Positions 26,213 through 36,121 of a stretch of 64,000 nucleotides of DNA are shown piece by piece. Position 1 is the stretch's first letter, and every line of letters starts with the position of its first letter. The translations under genes were made by a program, and so were the position numbers. Below the pieces are notes generated by a model. That model worked only from the letters and a program-made list of their open reading frames with translations, made no database searches and was not told the DNA's origin. Source of the stretch: Rhodopseudomonas palustris (lineage in GTDB: Bacteria > Pseudomonadota > Alphaproteobacteria > Rhizobiales > Xanthobacteraceae); assembly GCA_016215605.1 (NCBI GenBank), contig JACRJB010000014.1:1-64000 (forward strand). The letters are read 5' to 3'.

Positions 26213-27409
26213 ATGCTCAACAGCCTGGATCTGCCCGGCCGGCCGCAGGACACCCGCGTGGTGGTGGCGATGTCGGGCGGCGTCGATTCCTCGGCGACCG
26301 CCGCGCTGCTGAAGTCGCAGGGCTACGACGTCGTCGGCATCACGCTGCAGCTCTACGATCACGGCGCCGCCACCCATCGCAAGGGCGCCTGCTGCGCCGG
26401 CCAGGACATTCACGACGCCCGCGCGGTCGCCGAGCGGATCGGCATTCCGCATTACGTGCTCGACTACGAAAGCCGCTTCCGCGAGTCGGTGATCGACAGT
26501 TTCGCCGACAGCTACGCGCTCGGCGAAACCCCGGTGCCGTGCATCGAGTGCAACCGCTCGGTCAAGTTTCGCGATCTGCTGGCGACGGCGCGCGAGCTCG
26601 GCGCCTCCGCGCTCGCCACCGGCCACTACGTCTCGTCGCGCCGCCTCGCCGACGGCTCGCGCGCGTTGATATGCGCCGCCGATCGTGACCGCGACCAGAG
26701 CTACTTCCTGTTCGCGACCACCCGCGAGCAGCTCGATTTCCTGCGCTTCCCGCTCGGCGACATGACCAAGCCGCAGACCCGCGATCTGGCGCGGCAGTTC
26801 GGCCTCAGCGTCGCCGACAAGCACGACAGCCAGGACATCTGTTTCGTGCCGACCGGCCGCTACACCGACGTGGTCGAGCGGCTGAAGCCGAACGCGATGG
26901 AGCCCGGCGAGATCGTCGATCTCAATGGCCGCGTGCTCGGCAGCCACCCCGGCATCGTGCATTTCACCGTCGGCCAGCGCCGCGGCCTCGGCATCGCCTC
27001 GCGCGCGCCGCGGTATGTGCTGCGGCTCGACGCTGCGAGCCGGCGCGTCGTGGTCGGTCCGCGCGAAGCGCTGCGGATGGAGCGGATCGTTCTGCGCGAC
27101 GTCAACTGGATCGGCGAGGGCGCGCTCGACCAGGCGGTCGGCGACGGTCTGGAATTGTTCGTGCGGGTGCGTTCGACCCGCGCGCCGCAGCCGGCCTGGC
27201 TGCGCGCCGTGAACGGCGGCTACGAAGTCGAACTGGTCGCCGGTGAAGAGGGCGTGTCGCCCGGCCAGGCCTGCGTGTTCTACGACGCGGCGGAGGGCCA
27301 GGCCCGCGTGCTCGGCGGCGGCTTCATCAAGAGCGCCGCGCCGCGATCGATCGTGGAGCCGGCGCATGACGACGCGGCGTCGCCGGCGCTGGCGGCGATG
27401 CGCGGATAA
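26213..27409 (+). CDS. mnmA: tRNA-specific 2-thiouridylase MnmA
   Basis: A 398-residue enzyme that thiolates U34 of tRNA-Lys, -Glu and -Gln. The ATP-pyrophosphatase loop SGGVDSS is at residues 21-27. The catalytic cysteines lie in the PVPCIECN and SQDICFV blocks, and TGHY and VGQRRGLGI are also conserved. GACCAGQDI is the alphaproteobacterial form of the first loop. The start [10 protein letters not shown] at 26213 matches the usual N-terminus; 26201 (MTDSML) is an in-frame alternative. It is followed 18 bases later by pmtA-like. Confidence 0.95.
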   Translation: MLNSLDLPGRPQDTRVVVAMSGGVDSSATAALLKSQGYDVVGITLQLYDHGAATHRKGACCAGQDIHDARAVAERIGIPHYVLDYESRFRESVIDSFADSYALGETPVPCIECNRSVKFRDLLATARELGASALATGHYVSSRRLADGSRALICAADRDRDQSYFLFATTREQLDFLRFPLGDMTKPQTRDLARQFGLSVADKHDSQDICFVPTGRYTDVVERLKPNAMEPGEIVDLNGRVLGSHPGIVHFTVGQRRGLGIASRAPRYVLRLDAASRRVVVGPREALRMERIVLRDVNWIGEGALDQAVGDGLELFVRVRSTRAPQPAWLRAVNGGYEVELVAGEEGVSPGQACVFYDAAEGQARVLGGGFIKSAAPRSIVEPAHDDAASPALAAMRG

Positions 27410-27427
27410 GGATTTTCGGGGCGGGCT

Positions 27428-28066
27428 ATGGCAAACGATATCGACCGCGCAGGCGTCGCCAAGGCGTATGCGCGCTGGGCGCCGATCTACGACATGGTGT
27501 TCGGCAAGGTGTTCGACAGTGGCCGGCAGTCGACCATCGCGGTGGCCGATGCGATCGGCGGCCGGGTGCTCGACGTCGGCGTCGGCACCGGGCTGTCGCT
27601 GTCGGACTATTCGCCGACCACCAAGCTGTGCGGCGTCGACATTTCCGAGCCGATGCTGCGCCGGGCGCACGAGCGCGTGCGCACCCTGAACCTCACCAAT
27701 GTCGAGACGCTGGCGGTGATGGACGCCAAGAACCTGGCGTTCCCGGAGCACTTCTTCGACGCGGTCGTGGCGCAATACGTCATCACCGCGGTGCCCGACC
27801 CGGAAGCGACGCTCGACGATTTCGTCCGTGTGCTGAAGCCCGGCGGCGAGCTGATCCTGGTCAACCACATCGGCGCCGAGAGCGGGCCGCGCAAGCTGTT
27901 CGAATTGGCGTTCTCGCCGATCGCGCGGCGGCTCGGCTGGCGTCCGGAATTCCCATGGGCGCGGCTGGTGAACTGGGCCGCACGGCACGGCGGCGTGGAA
28001 CTCGCCGAGCGGCGGCCGATGCCGCCGATGGGGCACTTCTCGCTGATCCGCTACCGCAAGCTCTGA
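27428..28066 (+). CDS. pmtA: Phosphatidylethanolamine N-methyltransferase PmtA-type
   Basis: A 212-residue class I SAM-dependent methyltransferase. The glycine-rich SAM site VLDVGVGTGLSL (about residues 40-51), the acidic residue in GVDIS and the post-I block VLKPGGELILVNHI are all present. The C-terminal region RRLGWRPEFPW is characteristic of rhizobial PmtA, which methylates phosphatidylethanolamine towards phosphatidylcholine at the inner membrane face. The gene is close behind mnmA and probably co-transcribed, though the functions are unrelated. Confidence 0.85.
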   Translation: MANDIDRAGVAKAYARWAPIYDMVFGKVFDSGRQSTIAVADAIGGRVLDVGVGTGLSLSDYSPTTKLCGVDISEPMLRRAHERVRTLNLTNVETLAVMDAKNLAFPEHFFDAVVAQYVITAVPDPEATLDDFVRVLKPGGELILVNHIGAESGPRKLFELAFSPIARRLGWRPEFPWARLVNWAARHGGVELAERRPMPPMGHFSLIRYRKL

Positions 28067-28105
28067 CGCCCTCGGAACTGAGCGGCGGCCGGCACGTTGG
28101 TCCGC

Positions 28106-28450
28106 ATGACCAGGATCATTGCGCTCACATTCGGCTGTGTGTTGATGGCGGCGGCCCCCGCGCTGGCGCAGGCGCCGCCGAAATCGCCGTCGACGGCAAC
28201 CACGCCGTCCCAGACCGGCTGCCCGCCCGGCGCCGCAACGGTTCATCCGCCCGGCACCTCGGCGTCCGGCGCAACGACCGGCCAGACATCGGAACCGCTC
28301 GGCGACAAGCTTGCGCGCTCCGATGGCGTGCTGTGCCCACCGACCGGGGTCGACCCCGAGATCCGTGCGCCGACACCCGACACCGGCACGATGCGAGTGA
28401 TTCCGCCCCCTGGCTCGCCGGGCGGCGATCAGAATGTGCAGCCGAAATAG
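28106..28450 (+). CDS. Small secreted Pro/Thr/Ser-rich protein
   Basis: A 114-residue protein with a signal peptide (MTRIIALTFGCVLMAAAPALAQA) and a low-complexity mature part rich in Pro, Ser, Thr and Gly with two cysteines. No family is recognised. An upstream in-frame TTG at 28097 is a less likely start. Confidence 0.55.
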   Translation: MTRIIALTFGCVLMAAAPALAQAPPKSPSTATTPSQTGCPPGAATVHPPGTSASGATTGQTSEPLGDKLARSDGVLCPPTGVDPEIRAPTPDTGTMRVIPPPGSPGGDQNVQPK

Positions 28451-28565
28451 TCGTGGTGAGATGATTTCGCGGTGCGGTCGCGGTTGCTTGACACGAGCGT
28501 GCGCGGCTTCTTATATGCCGCGCGTTCGCACGGTCCCTGCTTTGGGCAGCCGGAGCGGGCGCCGT

Positions 28566-28642
28566 GGCGGGGTAGCTCAGCTGGTTAGAGCACGGGAATC
28601 ATAATCCTGGGGTCGGGGGTTCGAGTCCCTCTCCCGCTACCA
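28566..28642 (+). tRNA. tRNA-Met (anticodon CAT), elongator type
   Basis: A 77-base gene with encoded CCA (28640-28642). The acceptor GGCGGGG pairs with TCCCGCT using two G-U pairs. The D-arm is GCTC/GAGC, the anticodon stem CGGGA/TCCTG holds the loop ATCATAA, and the T-arm contains GTTCGAGTC. The body resembles elongator tRNA-Met. A CAT anticodon could also be tRNA-Ile2 (lysidine-modified), but the acceptor and D-arm favour Met. Confidence 0.92.
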
Positions 28643-29330
28643 ACAACCACCCCCCGGGGGGGGGTAGACTGGATCGCTCTCTCGCGACCGCGTTCCCCGA
28701 AAATCCTGGAAGTGATCGACACTGGCGGATGAATGCTGCGCCAGAGGGAAGTCTCATTGAGACGTGACGATCGTCGAACCACGGCGTTTCTGCCCTTCGG
28801 TCCCATGCGCCACCGTTGCCGGCATCGTTGAAGTAGACGAGATTGTGTAGCAGCGCTCCGCCCACGACCTCGGGGCGCCGAAGATCTCTCCCGGGAAACG
28901 CTGATGGCGGCCGGAATATCGATCGATCGGCGCGCGTTGAAATTGTTGGCATGGTCTTCCCAGTCATACGTGCTGCTGATGCGCCGGCGCCAGCGAGAGG
29001 TTGTCGAGGATTGCGTCGCGGCCGAGTACCTGCTCGGATTCACCGTTGACGATACGGTCAGTGCGACGATTGTTGCGCGCGGGATCGCCGTTGAGGCGCG
29101 GGCCTGCGGGAAGTTGCGCAAGCGGCGCTCGTCGGAGAGACGCAAGGCGAAAGGTTCGAGGCGGTTCGGCCGAAGGTCACAGTTGAAGCCTTCGACGACC
29201 TCGACGGGTCGCAAGGCCGCGCTTGCCGCCGCCGCCCCACGCCCTGCGTCGGCGCCGGCCTAAGCCATCCGAGTGGCTCAAACCGCGTTGTCCTTCCGCC
29301 CGAGCGGAGGGGCGTAGATTCCGCAGAGGA
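28643..29330. other. Gene-free stretch after tRNA-Met, possibly decayed sequence
   Basis: About 690 bases without a convincing gene. A C/G homopolymer pair (28649-28664) follows the tRNA. On the minus strand, two overlapping frames share protein-like pieces (VEVVEGFNCDLRPNRLEPF; LLHNLVYFNDAGNGGAW) but are broken and unrecognised. A decayed gene inserted beside the tRNA is possible. Confidence 0.35.
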
Positions 29331-29371
29331 TGTTGACTTTGTCATAACATTCGGCAAATGTCCTAACTTAA

Positions 29372-29389
29372 CCGGTATTTTAAAACCGG
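29372..29389 (+). promoter_or_regulatory. Candidate GntR operator upstream of the sulfate-ester operon
   Basis: CCGGT (29372-29376) and ACCGG (29385-29389) flank an AT-rich centre that includes TTTTAAAA, 6 bases before the ribosome site. The outer GGT...ACC spacing suits a HutC-type GntR regulator such as the one at 33609. A TTGACT box lies upstream at 29333. Confidence 0.4.
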
Positions 29390-29405
29390 AGCCAGGGAGG
29401 ACCAC

Positions 29406-30794
29406 ATGGTCTATGAACCGACCAGAAGAACACTTCTGCGTAGCGGCGCGGCGATCGCTGCGCTTTCATCCGCCCCTGCCTTGATCGGCCGGGCGTTGGC
29501 CCAGGACGCGGACCTCGCGCCCTACAAGGCCGCCAAGATCGATTGGCAGCAATTCAAGGGTGAGCAGATCACCGTGGCGGTGATCCCCGCCAGCTACTTC
29601 GAGAACCTGATCACGCTGGCGCCGCAGTTCAAGGAACTGACCGGCATCGACGTGCGCTTCGAGAAGATTCCGCCGGCGCAGATCCGGCAGAAGAGCGTGA
29701 TCGACCTCACCTCGAAGACCGGCACCTACGCGACGCATGCCGCCGATCCGATGTACTTCGCGCTGTATGCCGCCAACAAATGGGTCGAGCCGCTCGATAC
29801 GTATCTGGCCGACAAATCGCTGACCGACGCCGACTGGTTCAAACTCGACGACGTCATTCCGGCCTGGCGCAGCGCCGACAGCGTCGGTGGCAAGCTCTAC
29901 GGCATGCCGTATGACGGCGAAGTCACCATCCAGGTCTATCGCAAGGACCTGTTCGCGGCGAAGGGCCTCAAGCCGGCCGAGACGCTCGAACAGTACATGT
30001 CGAACGCCGCGGCGCTGAACGCGCCGAGCGATCGCGTCTGGGGCGCGGCGCTGCGCGGCGTCGCCGGCGCGGGCCAGAACATGTACATCTATCCCTCGAT
30101 TTTCCGCGAGTTCGGCGGCGACTGGATGAAGGGCGGCAAGCTCACCGTCAACGGCCCCGAAGCCGAAGCGGCGCTCGCCTGGTACGTCGATCTGATGCGC
30201 AAATACGCGCCGACGGCGGCGGCGAACTGGAACTGGCCGGACATCGCCGACGCGTTCTCGCAGGGCACGGTCGCGAGCTACATCGACGCGCATTCGTCCG
30301 CCTCGGTGATCAACAATCCGGACAAGTCCAAGGTGATCGGCAAGGTCGCCTACGCGCGCTGGCCCACGGGCCCGGGCGGCAAGCGCACCACCTCGATCTG
30401 GAATTGGGGTTTCCCGATCAATGCGGCGCTGCCGGACAAAAAGAAGAAGGCGACCTGGCTGTTCATCCAGTGGGCCGCCAGCGCCGAGACCCAGGCGCGC
30501 ACCGCGCATCGCTTCGCCGGCCCGGCCAAGCGCTCCGGCGTCAATCGCAGTTCGATCTGGCGCGATCCCGACTACGTCAAGCTGATGAACGGCTTCGGTG
30601 ACAATTTCGTCGAGGCGACGATGCAATCGCTCGAGCAGGACACCGATGTCGATTGGCGTCCGCGCGTGCCGCAATGGCCGGCGATCGGCGACACCATGGC
30701 GACCGCGATCCAGGCCGCCTTGTCGGGGCAGGCGACCGTCAAGGCGGCGCTCGACGACGCGCAGAAGCGGATCGAACCGATGATGCGCGGCTGA
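29406..30794 (+). CDS. ABC transporter substrate-binding protein (CUT1, Tat-exported)
   Basis: A 462-residue family 1 extracellular solute-binding protein. The N-terminus RRTLLRSGAAIAALSSAPALIG is a twin-arginine signal, so it is exported folded. The mature protein follows the MalE/UgpB fold (VIPASYFENLITLAPQFKELTGIDV). A strong ribosome site (AGGGAGG) precedes the ATG. It heads a co-directional run of importer, GntR regulator, sulfatase, FGE and ClC channel. This makes a sulfated carbohydrate or other sulfate ester the likely ligand, by context only. Confidence 0.88.
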   Translation: MVYEPTRRTLLRSGAAIAALSSAPALIGRALAQDADLAPYKAAKIDWQQFKGEQITVAVIPASYFENLITLAPQFKELTGIDVRFEKIPPAQIRQKSVIDLTSKTGTYATHAADPMYFALYAANKWVEPLDTYLADKSLTDADWFKLDDVIPAWRSADSVGGKLYGMPYDGEVTIQVYRKDLFAAKGLKPAETLEQYMSNAAALNAPSDRVWGAALRGVAGAGQNMYIYPSIFREFGGDWMKGGKLTVNGPEAEAALAWYVDLMRKYAPTAAANWNWPDIADAFSQGTVASYIDAHSSASVINNPDKSKVIGKVAYARWPTGPGGKRTTSIWNWGFPINAALPDKKKKATWLFIQWAASAETQARTAHRFAGPAKRSGVNRSSIWRDPDYVKLMNGFGDNFVEATMQSLEQDTDVDWRPRVPQWPAIGDTMATAIQAALSGQATVKAALDDAQKRIEPMMRG

Positions 30795-30798
30795 GACG

Positions 30799-31719
30799 AT
30801 GACGACGACCGACATCGCGAGCGCGCCCGTGGGCGGCGGCTACGATCGTTTGCTGGCGCGACGGGAGCGGAGGTTCGCCTCCGCTCTGCTGGCGCCGGCC
30901 TTCGTCGCGCTGACGGCGACGACGACGTTTCCGCTGCTGTATCTGGTCTGGACCAGCGCTCACCGCGTCGATCTCGCGATGCCGTTCACCAACGGTTACG
31001 TCGGACTCGAGAACTACGCCGTGCTGCTCGCCGACGACCGGTTCTGGTCGTCGCTGCTGGTCAGCCTGGTCTACACCGGCTCCACCGTGGTGCTGCAGGT
31101 CGTCATCGGTCTCGCGCTGGCGCTGCTGGTGATGGACATGAAGCGCGGCCAGGGCTGGTTCCGGCTGATCGCGATCCTGCCGGTGGTGCTGTCGCCGGCG
31201 GTGGTCGGCATGATCTGGCGCACCTTCATGCTGGCGCCGGAATTCGGCATCATCGATTTTCTCGCCATCAACGCCGGGCTCGGCAGCCAGAATTGGCTCG
31301 GTGAGCCGAAGCTGGCGATGCTGTCGGTGATCGCGATCCACACCTGGCAGTGGACGCCGTTCGCCTTCATGGTGCTGCTGGCCTCGCTCGCGTCGCTGCC
31401 CGACGACATCTACGAGGCGGCGCGGCTCGACCGTGCCTCGGCGTGGCAGCGCTTTTATCGCATCACGCTGCCGCTGCTGCGGCCTGCTATCGTCATGGTG
31501 ATCATCATGCGGACGATGGTGGCGCTGACGGCGTTCGCGGCGATCTTCACCGTCACCGCCGGCGGGCCCGGCACCGCCACCGAGATCCTCAACCTCTACG
31601 CCTATCGCAAGTCGTTCACCGAGCTGTCGTTCGGCTACGGCTCGGCGCTGGCGGTGGCGCTGCTGATCGTCACCGTGCTGATCTCGGGCGTGCTGTTCGC
31701 GCTGCGGAGGGCGAAATGA
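30799..31719 (+). CDS. ABC sugar-type permease (MalF/UgpA-like)
   Basis: A 306-residue inner-membrane permease with six hydrophobic segments. The EAA loop reads IYEAARLDRASAWQRFYRITLPLLRPAI near residue 205, which docks the ATPase. It starts 4 bases after the binding-protein stop and overlaps the second permease by an ATGA. Confidence 0.9.
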   Translation: MTTTDIASAPVGGGYDRLLARRERRFASALLAPAFVALTATTTFPLLYLVWTSAHRVDLAMPFTNGYVGLENYAVLLADDRFWSSLLVSLVYTGSTVVLQVVIGLALALLVMDMKRGQGWFRLIAILPVVLSPAVVGMIWRTFMLAPEFGIIDFLAINAGLGSQNWLGEPKLAMLSVIAIHTWQWTPFAFMVLLASLASLPDDIYEAARLDRASAWQRFYRITLPLLRPAIVMVIIMRTMVALTAFAAIFTVTAGGPGTATEILNLYAYRKSFTELSFGYGSALAVALLIVTVLISGVLFALRRAK

Positions 31720-32555
31720 CCGGCAAGCGCCTTCGCATCATCGCCGTGATGGCGGTGTCGCTGATCTTCCTGCTGGCGTGGGCGTTCCCGATCCTTTGGA
31801 GCGTGCTGAACTCGCTGAAGACCGATCAGGACGTGCTCGCCTATCCGCCCAAGCTGCTGTTCGCGCCGACGCTCGACGCCTATCGCGACGTGCTGTTCGG
31901 CTCCAGCTCGATCCTGCCCAATCTCGTCTCCAGCATGATCATCTCGGTCGGCACCACGATCATCACCATGGTGATGGCGGTGCCGGCGGCTTACGCGCTG
32001 GCGCGGCTGCGCTTCCGCGGCAAGAAGGCGGCCGGATTCTACGTGCTGGTGACGCAGATGTTGCCGCCCGTCGGCATCATCATTCCGTATTTCATGATCC
32101 TGCGAAACATCGGCTGGATCGACACGTATCAGGGCATCATCCTGATCTATCTGTCGTTCTCGCTGCCGTTCGCGATCTGGCTGCTGGTCTCGTATTTCGA
32201 GGACATCCCGTTCGAGATGGAAGAGGCCGCCTATCTGGACGGCGCGTCGCGCATGAAGACGCTGTGGCGCATCATCATCCCGCAGGTCCGCGGCGGCATC
32301 GCCGTCACCGTGGTGTTCGTGTTCCTCAATGCCTGGAACGAGTTTCTGTTCGCCGTCGTGCTGAGCGGCAACACCGTGCGGCCGGTGACGGTCGCGATGT
32401 TCAATTTCGTCTCGGTCGAGCAGACGCTGTGGACCAAGCTCGCCGCGGTGTCGGTGCTGGCGATGCTGCCGGTCATCATCCTCGGGGTGGTGGCGCAGAA
32501 GCACATCGTCAAGGGGCTGACGGTCGGAGCGGTCAAGGGAGGAGGGCGGCGATGA
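31716..32555 (+). CDS. ABC sugar-type permease (MalG/UgpE-like)
   Basis: A 279-residue partner permease. The EAA loop reads EEAAYLDGASRMKTLWRIIIPQ, and six membrane helices are visible. The ATGA overlaps on both sides show strict operon structure and translational coupling. Confidence 0.9.
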   Translation: MTGKRLRIIAVMAVSLIFLLAWAFPILWSVLNSLKTDQDVLAYPPKLLFAPTLDAYRDVLFGSSSILPNLVSSMIISVGTTIITMVMAVPAAYALARLRFRGKKAAGFYVLVTQMLPPVGIIIPYFMILRNIGWIDTYQGIILIYLSFSLPFAIWLLVSYFEDIPFEMEEAAYLDGASRMKTLWRIIIPQVRGGIAVTVVFVFLNAWNEFLFAVVLSGNTVRPVTVAMFNFVSVEQTLWTKLAAVSVLAMLPVIILGVVAQKHIVKGLTVGAVKGGGRR

Positions 32556-33604
32556 GCGGCCGTGGTCAGGTCAGTTTTCGGAACATCGCGCGCACCTACG
32601 GCAACTTTGCCGCGCTGAAGGGCGTCGATTTCGACATCCGGGAGGGCGAGTTCTTCGCGCTGCTCGGCCCGTCGGGCTCCGGCAAGAGCACCACGCTGCG
32701 TATTCTCGCCGGGCTCGACGCGCCGACCGCCGGTCAGGTGCTGATCGACGGCCAGGACGTCACCGCGGTCGACGCGCGCGACCGCGACATCGCCATGGTG
32801 TTCCAGAGCTACGCGCTGTATCCGCACATGACGGTGGCGCAGAACATCGCATTTCCGCTGGAGATGTCGGGTCACAGCAAGGCCGAGATCGGTCCGGCCG
32901 TCCACGACGCCGCGCGAAAAGTGAAGATCGAGCATCTGCTCGACCGCAAGCCGGGGCAGCTCTCCGGCGGCCAGCAGCAGCGCGTTGCGCTGGCGCGCGC
33001 GATCGTGCGCAAGGCCAAGCTGTTCCTACTCGACGAGCCGCTGTCGAACCTCGACGCCAAGCTGCGGTTGGAAACCCGCGCCGAGCTGAAGAAGCTGCAG
33101 CGTGCGCTCGGCGTCACCGCGGTCTACGTCACCCACGACCAGGAAGAGGCGATGACGCTGGCCGACCGCATGGCGGTGTTCATGGGCGGCGAAATCCAGC
33201 AGATCGGCACGCCGGCCGAAGTGTTCGCCAAACCGAATTCCATCGACATCGCCGGGTTCATCGGCAATCCGCCGATGAACCTGATCCCGGCGCGCTACGT
33301 CGACGGCGACGTCACCATCGGCGGTCACCGGCTCAAGACCGACTCGACGCTGACCGGTGAGCGCGACGTGGTCGTCGGGCTGCGTCCAGGGGCGCTGCGG
33401 GCCGCAAGCGACGGCGTCCCGGCGCGCGTCGATCTGATCGAGGATCTCGGCGACACGGCGATCCTCGACCTCGATTGCGCCGGCACGCTGCTGCGCATGC
33501 GCGTGTCGGACATCGAAATCCCGAACGAAGGTGACACCATCAAGGTGACGGCGCGGCCGCAGGACGTCCATCTGTTCGATCCCGCGACCAAAGCCCGTCT
33601 GTAA
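32552..33604 (+). CDS. ABC transporter ATPase (MalK/UgpC-like)
   Basis: A 350-residue CUT1 ATPase. Walker A is GPSGSGKST, the signature LSGGQQQRVALARA, Walker B LFLLDEPLSNLDAKLR, followed by a C-terminal TOBE/OB region from about residue 235 (GFIGNPPMNLIPARY). MalK-type ATPases can energise more than one permease pair, but this one is coupled by overlap to the preceding permease. Confidence 0.92.
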   Translation: MSGRGQVSFRNIARTYGNFAALKGVDFDIREGEFFALLGPSGSGKSTTLRILAGLDAPTAGQVLIDGQDVTAVDARDRDIAMVFQSYALYPHMTVAQNIAFPLEMSGHSKAEIGPAVHDAARKVKIEHLLDRKPGQLSGGQQQRVALARAIVRKAKLFLLDEPLSNLDAKLRLETRAELKKLQRALGVTAVYVTHDQEEAMTLADRMAVFMGGEIQQIGTPAEVFAKPNSIDIAGFIGNPPMNLIPARYVDGDVTIGGHRLKTDSTLTGERDVVVGLRPGALRAASDGVPARVDLIEDLGDTAILDLDCAGTLLRMRVSDIEIPNEGDTIKVTARPQDVHLFDPATKARL

Positions 33605-33608
33605 CGCC

Positions 33609-34385
33609 ATGTCGGTGACGCCTCGCACCAAGACCAAGCCGCGCAACGGCGCCGTCGCGGCGCCGGCGTCGGATACGCCGCTGCACATCCAGATCCGCGA
33701 GGCGATCCGCAGCAAGGTGAAGGATGGCGAACTGATCGACGCGACCGGCCGACTGATGACGGAGGCCGAACTCGGCGCTCATTTCGGCGTCAGCCGCATC
33801 ACCATCCGCAACGCCATCACGCCACTGGTCGCCGAAGGCATGTTCGACCGCTCGCGCGGCCGCGGCACCTTCCTGCGCTCGAACCAGCCGGAGAATTGGG
33901 TCGGCCGGCTGATGGGTTTCTCCGAAACCATCCGCGACGCCGGCTACACCGCGGGCGCCCGCGTGCTGGAGCAGGGCATGACCAACCGGCACGACGCCGC
34001 CGTCCGCAGCGAACTGCGCGAGCGCGCCGTCTGGCAGTTGAAGCGGCTGCGGCTCGCCGACCAGACGCCGATCGCCATCGAACACGCGTTCTACCCGCCC
34101 GATATCGGCCTCGAACTCGAAAAACGCGATCTCACCGACATCCTGATGTACCGGGTGTTCGAACAAGAGCTCGGCCTCGCGATCAAGGACGCGCGCCAGA
34201 CCATCGGCGCCGATCTCGCCGACGCCGCCGGCGCCAAGCTGCTCGGCGTCAAGCCGGGCGCACCGCTGCTGTCGATCGAGCGCGTCACCTTCGGCGAGGA
34301 CGGCCGCGCGCTGGAACTGCTGCGCGCCGTCTATCTGCCCGACTATTTCCGCCTCAGCATCAGCTTGACGCGGCGACAGACCTGA
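33609..34385 (+). CDS. GntR family regulator with UTRA ligand domain
   Basis: A 258-residue HutC-subfamily regulator. The winged helix is at about residues 25-90 (TEAELGAHFGVSRITIRNAITPLVAEGMFDRSRGRGTFL). The UTRA effector domain follows, ending LLSIERVTFGEDGRALELLRAVYLPDYF. It lies inside the operon, 4 bases after the ATPase and 35 bases before the sulfatase, and probably represses it until a substrate or product binds. The palindrome at 29372 is a candidate operator. Confidence 0.92.
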   Translation: MSVTPRTKTKPRNGAVAAPASDTPLHIQIREAIRSKVKDGELIDATGRLMTEAELGAHFGVSRITIRNAITPLVAEGMFDRSRGRGTFLRSNQPENWVGRLMGFSETIRDAGYTAGARVLEQGMTNRHDAAVRSELRERAVWQLKRLRLADQTPIAIEHAFYPPDIGLELEKRDLTDILMYRVFEQELGLAIKDARQTIGADLADAAGAKLLGVKPGAPLLSIERVTFGEDGRALELLRAVYLPDYFRLSISLTRRQT

Positions 34386-34420
34386 CAACCCAAATCCAAC
34401 AACCAACGAGAAAAGACGCT

Positions 34421-36064
34421 ATGGCGAACGGTGCGAAGTCTCAACAGGGCCCCAACATCCTGCTGATCCTCAACGACGACATGGGGTTCTCGGACATCGG
34501 CTGCTACGGCGGCGAAATCGAAACGCCGAATCTCGACCGGCTGGCGGCGAACGGCTTGCGCTATTCGCAGTTCTACAACACCGCGCGCTGCAGCCCGTCG
34601 CGCGCGTCGCTGCTCACCGGCCTGCATCCGCACCAGACCGGCATCGGCATCCTGACCTACAGCAACGGTCCGGAAGGCTACGCCGGCAACCTCAACAAGA
34701 GCTGCGTCACCATCGCCGAGGTGCTCAAGCAGGCCAAGTACAGGACGTATCTGAGCGGCAAATGGCACATCGCGGCCAGCCTGACCGAGCCGACCGACGC
34801 CTGGCCGCTGCAGCGCGGCTTCGAGCACTTCTACGGCACGATCATCGGCGCCGGCAGCTTCTATCACCCGAACACGCTGACGCGCGGCAACGACAATGTC
34901 GAGCACGAGGCCGTCAACGATCCGTCGTTCTTCTACACCGATGCGATCAGCGACCAGGCGGTCGCCTACATCCGCCAGCATCACCAGAAGCACGCGGCGC
35001 AGCCGTTCTTCCAATACCTCGCCTACACGGCACCGCACTGGCCGCTGCACGCTCACGACGAAGACATCGCCAAGTACAAGGGCCGCTTCGACGCCGGCTG
35101 GGACAAGCTGCGCGAAGAGCGGCTGAAGCGCCTGGTCGAGAACGGCCTGATCCATCCGAACTGGCGGCTGACCGACCGCGATCCGAGCCAGCCGCCGTTC
35201 ACCGAGGCCGAGCACCGCGACTGGACGCTGCGCTGCATGGAGGTCTATGCGGCGCAGATCGACCGCATGGATCAGGGCATCGGCCGCGTCATCGCGGCGC
35301 TGGAGGAGACCGGCCAGCTCGACAACACGCTGATCATCTTCCTGTCGGACAACGGCGCCTGCGCGGAGGACATTCCGGAAGGCGTCACCGCCAAGGAGCT
35401 GGTCGACGAGCTGATGATCGCACAGGCGAAGACGCGCGACGGCCGGCCGGTGAAGTTCGGCAACGATCCGTCGCTGATGCCCGGCGGCGAGGACACCTAT
35501 CAGAGCTACGGCACTGCCTGGGCCAATCTGTCGAACGCACCGTTCCGGCTGTACAAGCACTGGGTGCACGAAGGCGGCATTGCCACGCCGTTCATCGTGC
35601 ACTGGCCGCGCGGCATCACCGAGAAGGGCGGGCTGCGGCACAATCCGAGCCAATTGCCGGACGTGATGGCGACGATCCTGGACGTCTCCGGCGCGCCGTA
35701 TCCGACCGAGTACAACGGCAACAAGATTTTGCCGTGCGAGGGCACCAGCCTGGTGCCGTCCTTCGCCTCCGCCTACGACGAGCGCGGCCCGCTGTTCTGG
35801 GAGCACGAAGGCAACGCCGCGGTGCGTGTCGGCAAATGGAAGCTGGTGCGCAAATATCCCGGCCCCTGGGAGCTCTACGATATGGAGACCGACCGCACCG
35901 AAATGCACGATCTCGCGGGCCAGCATCCGGAGCGGGTGCAGGACATGGCGGCGCAATATCAGGCATGGGCCGATCGCTGCGGCGTGATCCCGCGCGAAAA
36001 GATCCTCGAACTGATGAAGGCCGAGGGCGGCAACGCGTTCTGGGAAGAAGAAAAGCAAAACTAG
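34421..36064 (+). CDS. Formylglycine-dependent sulfatase
   Basis: A 547-residue type I sulfatase. Metal-binding D19/D20 sit in LILNDDMGFSDIG. The formylglycine signature CSPSRASLLTG places the modified cysteine at C57. GKWHI and IIFLSDNGACAEDIP supply further active-site residues. No signal peptide is seen, so it should act in the cytoplasm on an imported ester, consistent with an ABC importer rather than an extracellular pathway. The next gene encodes the matching formylglycine-generating enzyme. Confidence 0.93.
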   Translation: MANGAKSQQGPNILLILNDDMGFSDIGCYGGEIETPNLDRLAANGLRYSQFYNTARCSPSRASLLTGLHPHQTGIGILTYSNGPEGYAGNLNKSCVTIAEVLKQAKYRTYLSGKWHIAASLTEPTDAWPLQRGFEHFYGTIIGAGSFYHPNTLTRGNDNVEHEAVNDPSFFYTDAISDQAVAYIRQHHQKHAAQPFFQYLAYTAPHWPLHAHDEDIAKYKGRFDAGWDKLREERLKRLVENGLIHPNWRLTDRDPSQPPFTEAEHRDWTLRCMEVYAAQIDRMDQGIGRVIAALEETGQLDNTLIIFLSDNGACAEDIPEGVTAKELVDELMIAQAKTRDGRPVKFGNDPSLMPGGEDTYQSYGTAWANLSNAPFRLYKHWVHEGGIATPFIVHWPRGITEKGGLRHNPSQLPDVMATILDVSGAPYPTEYNGNKILPCEGTSLVPSFASAYDERGPLFWEHEGNAAVRVGKWKLVRKYPGPWELYDMETDRTEMHDLAGQHPERVQDMAAQYQAWADRCGVIPREKILELMKAEGGNAFWEEEKQN

Positions 36065-36121
36065 CCGCGCCACGACTGCAAGGCGCAGAGGCGTCGCGCG
36101 AACACTGCAAGGAAGCGGCCG

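Noticed and set aside
28643-28670. Phage attachment site at the tRNA-Met 3' end
   Set aside because: No integrase and no second copy of the tRNA end were found in the window.
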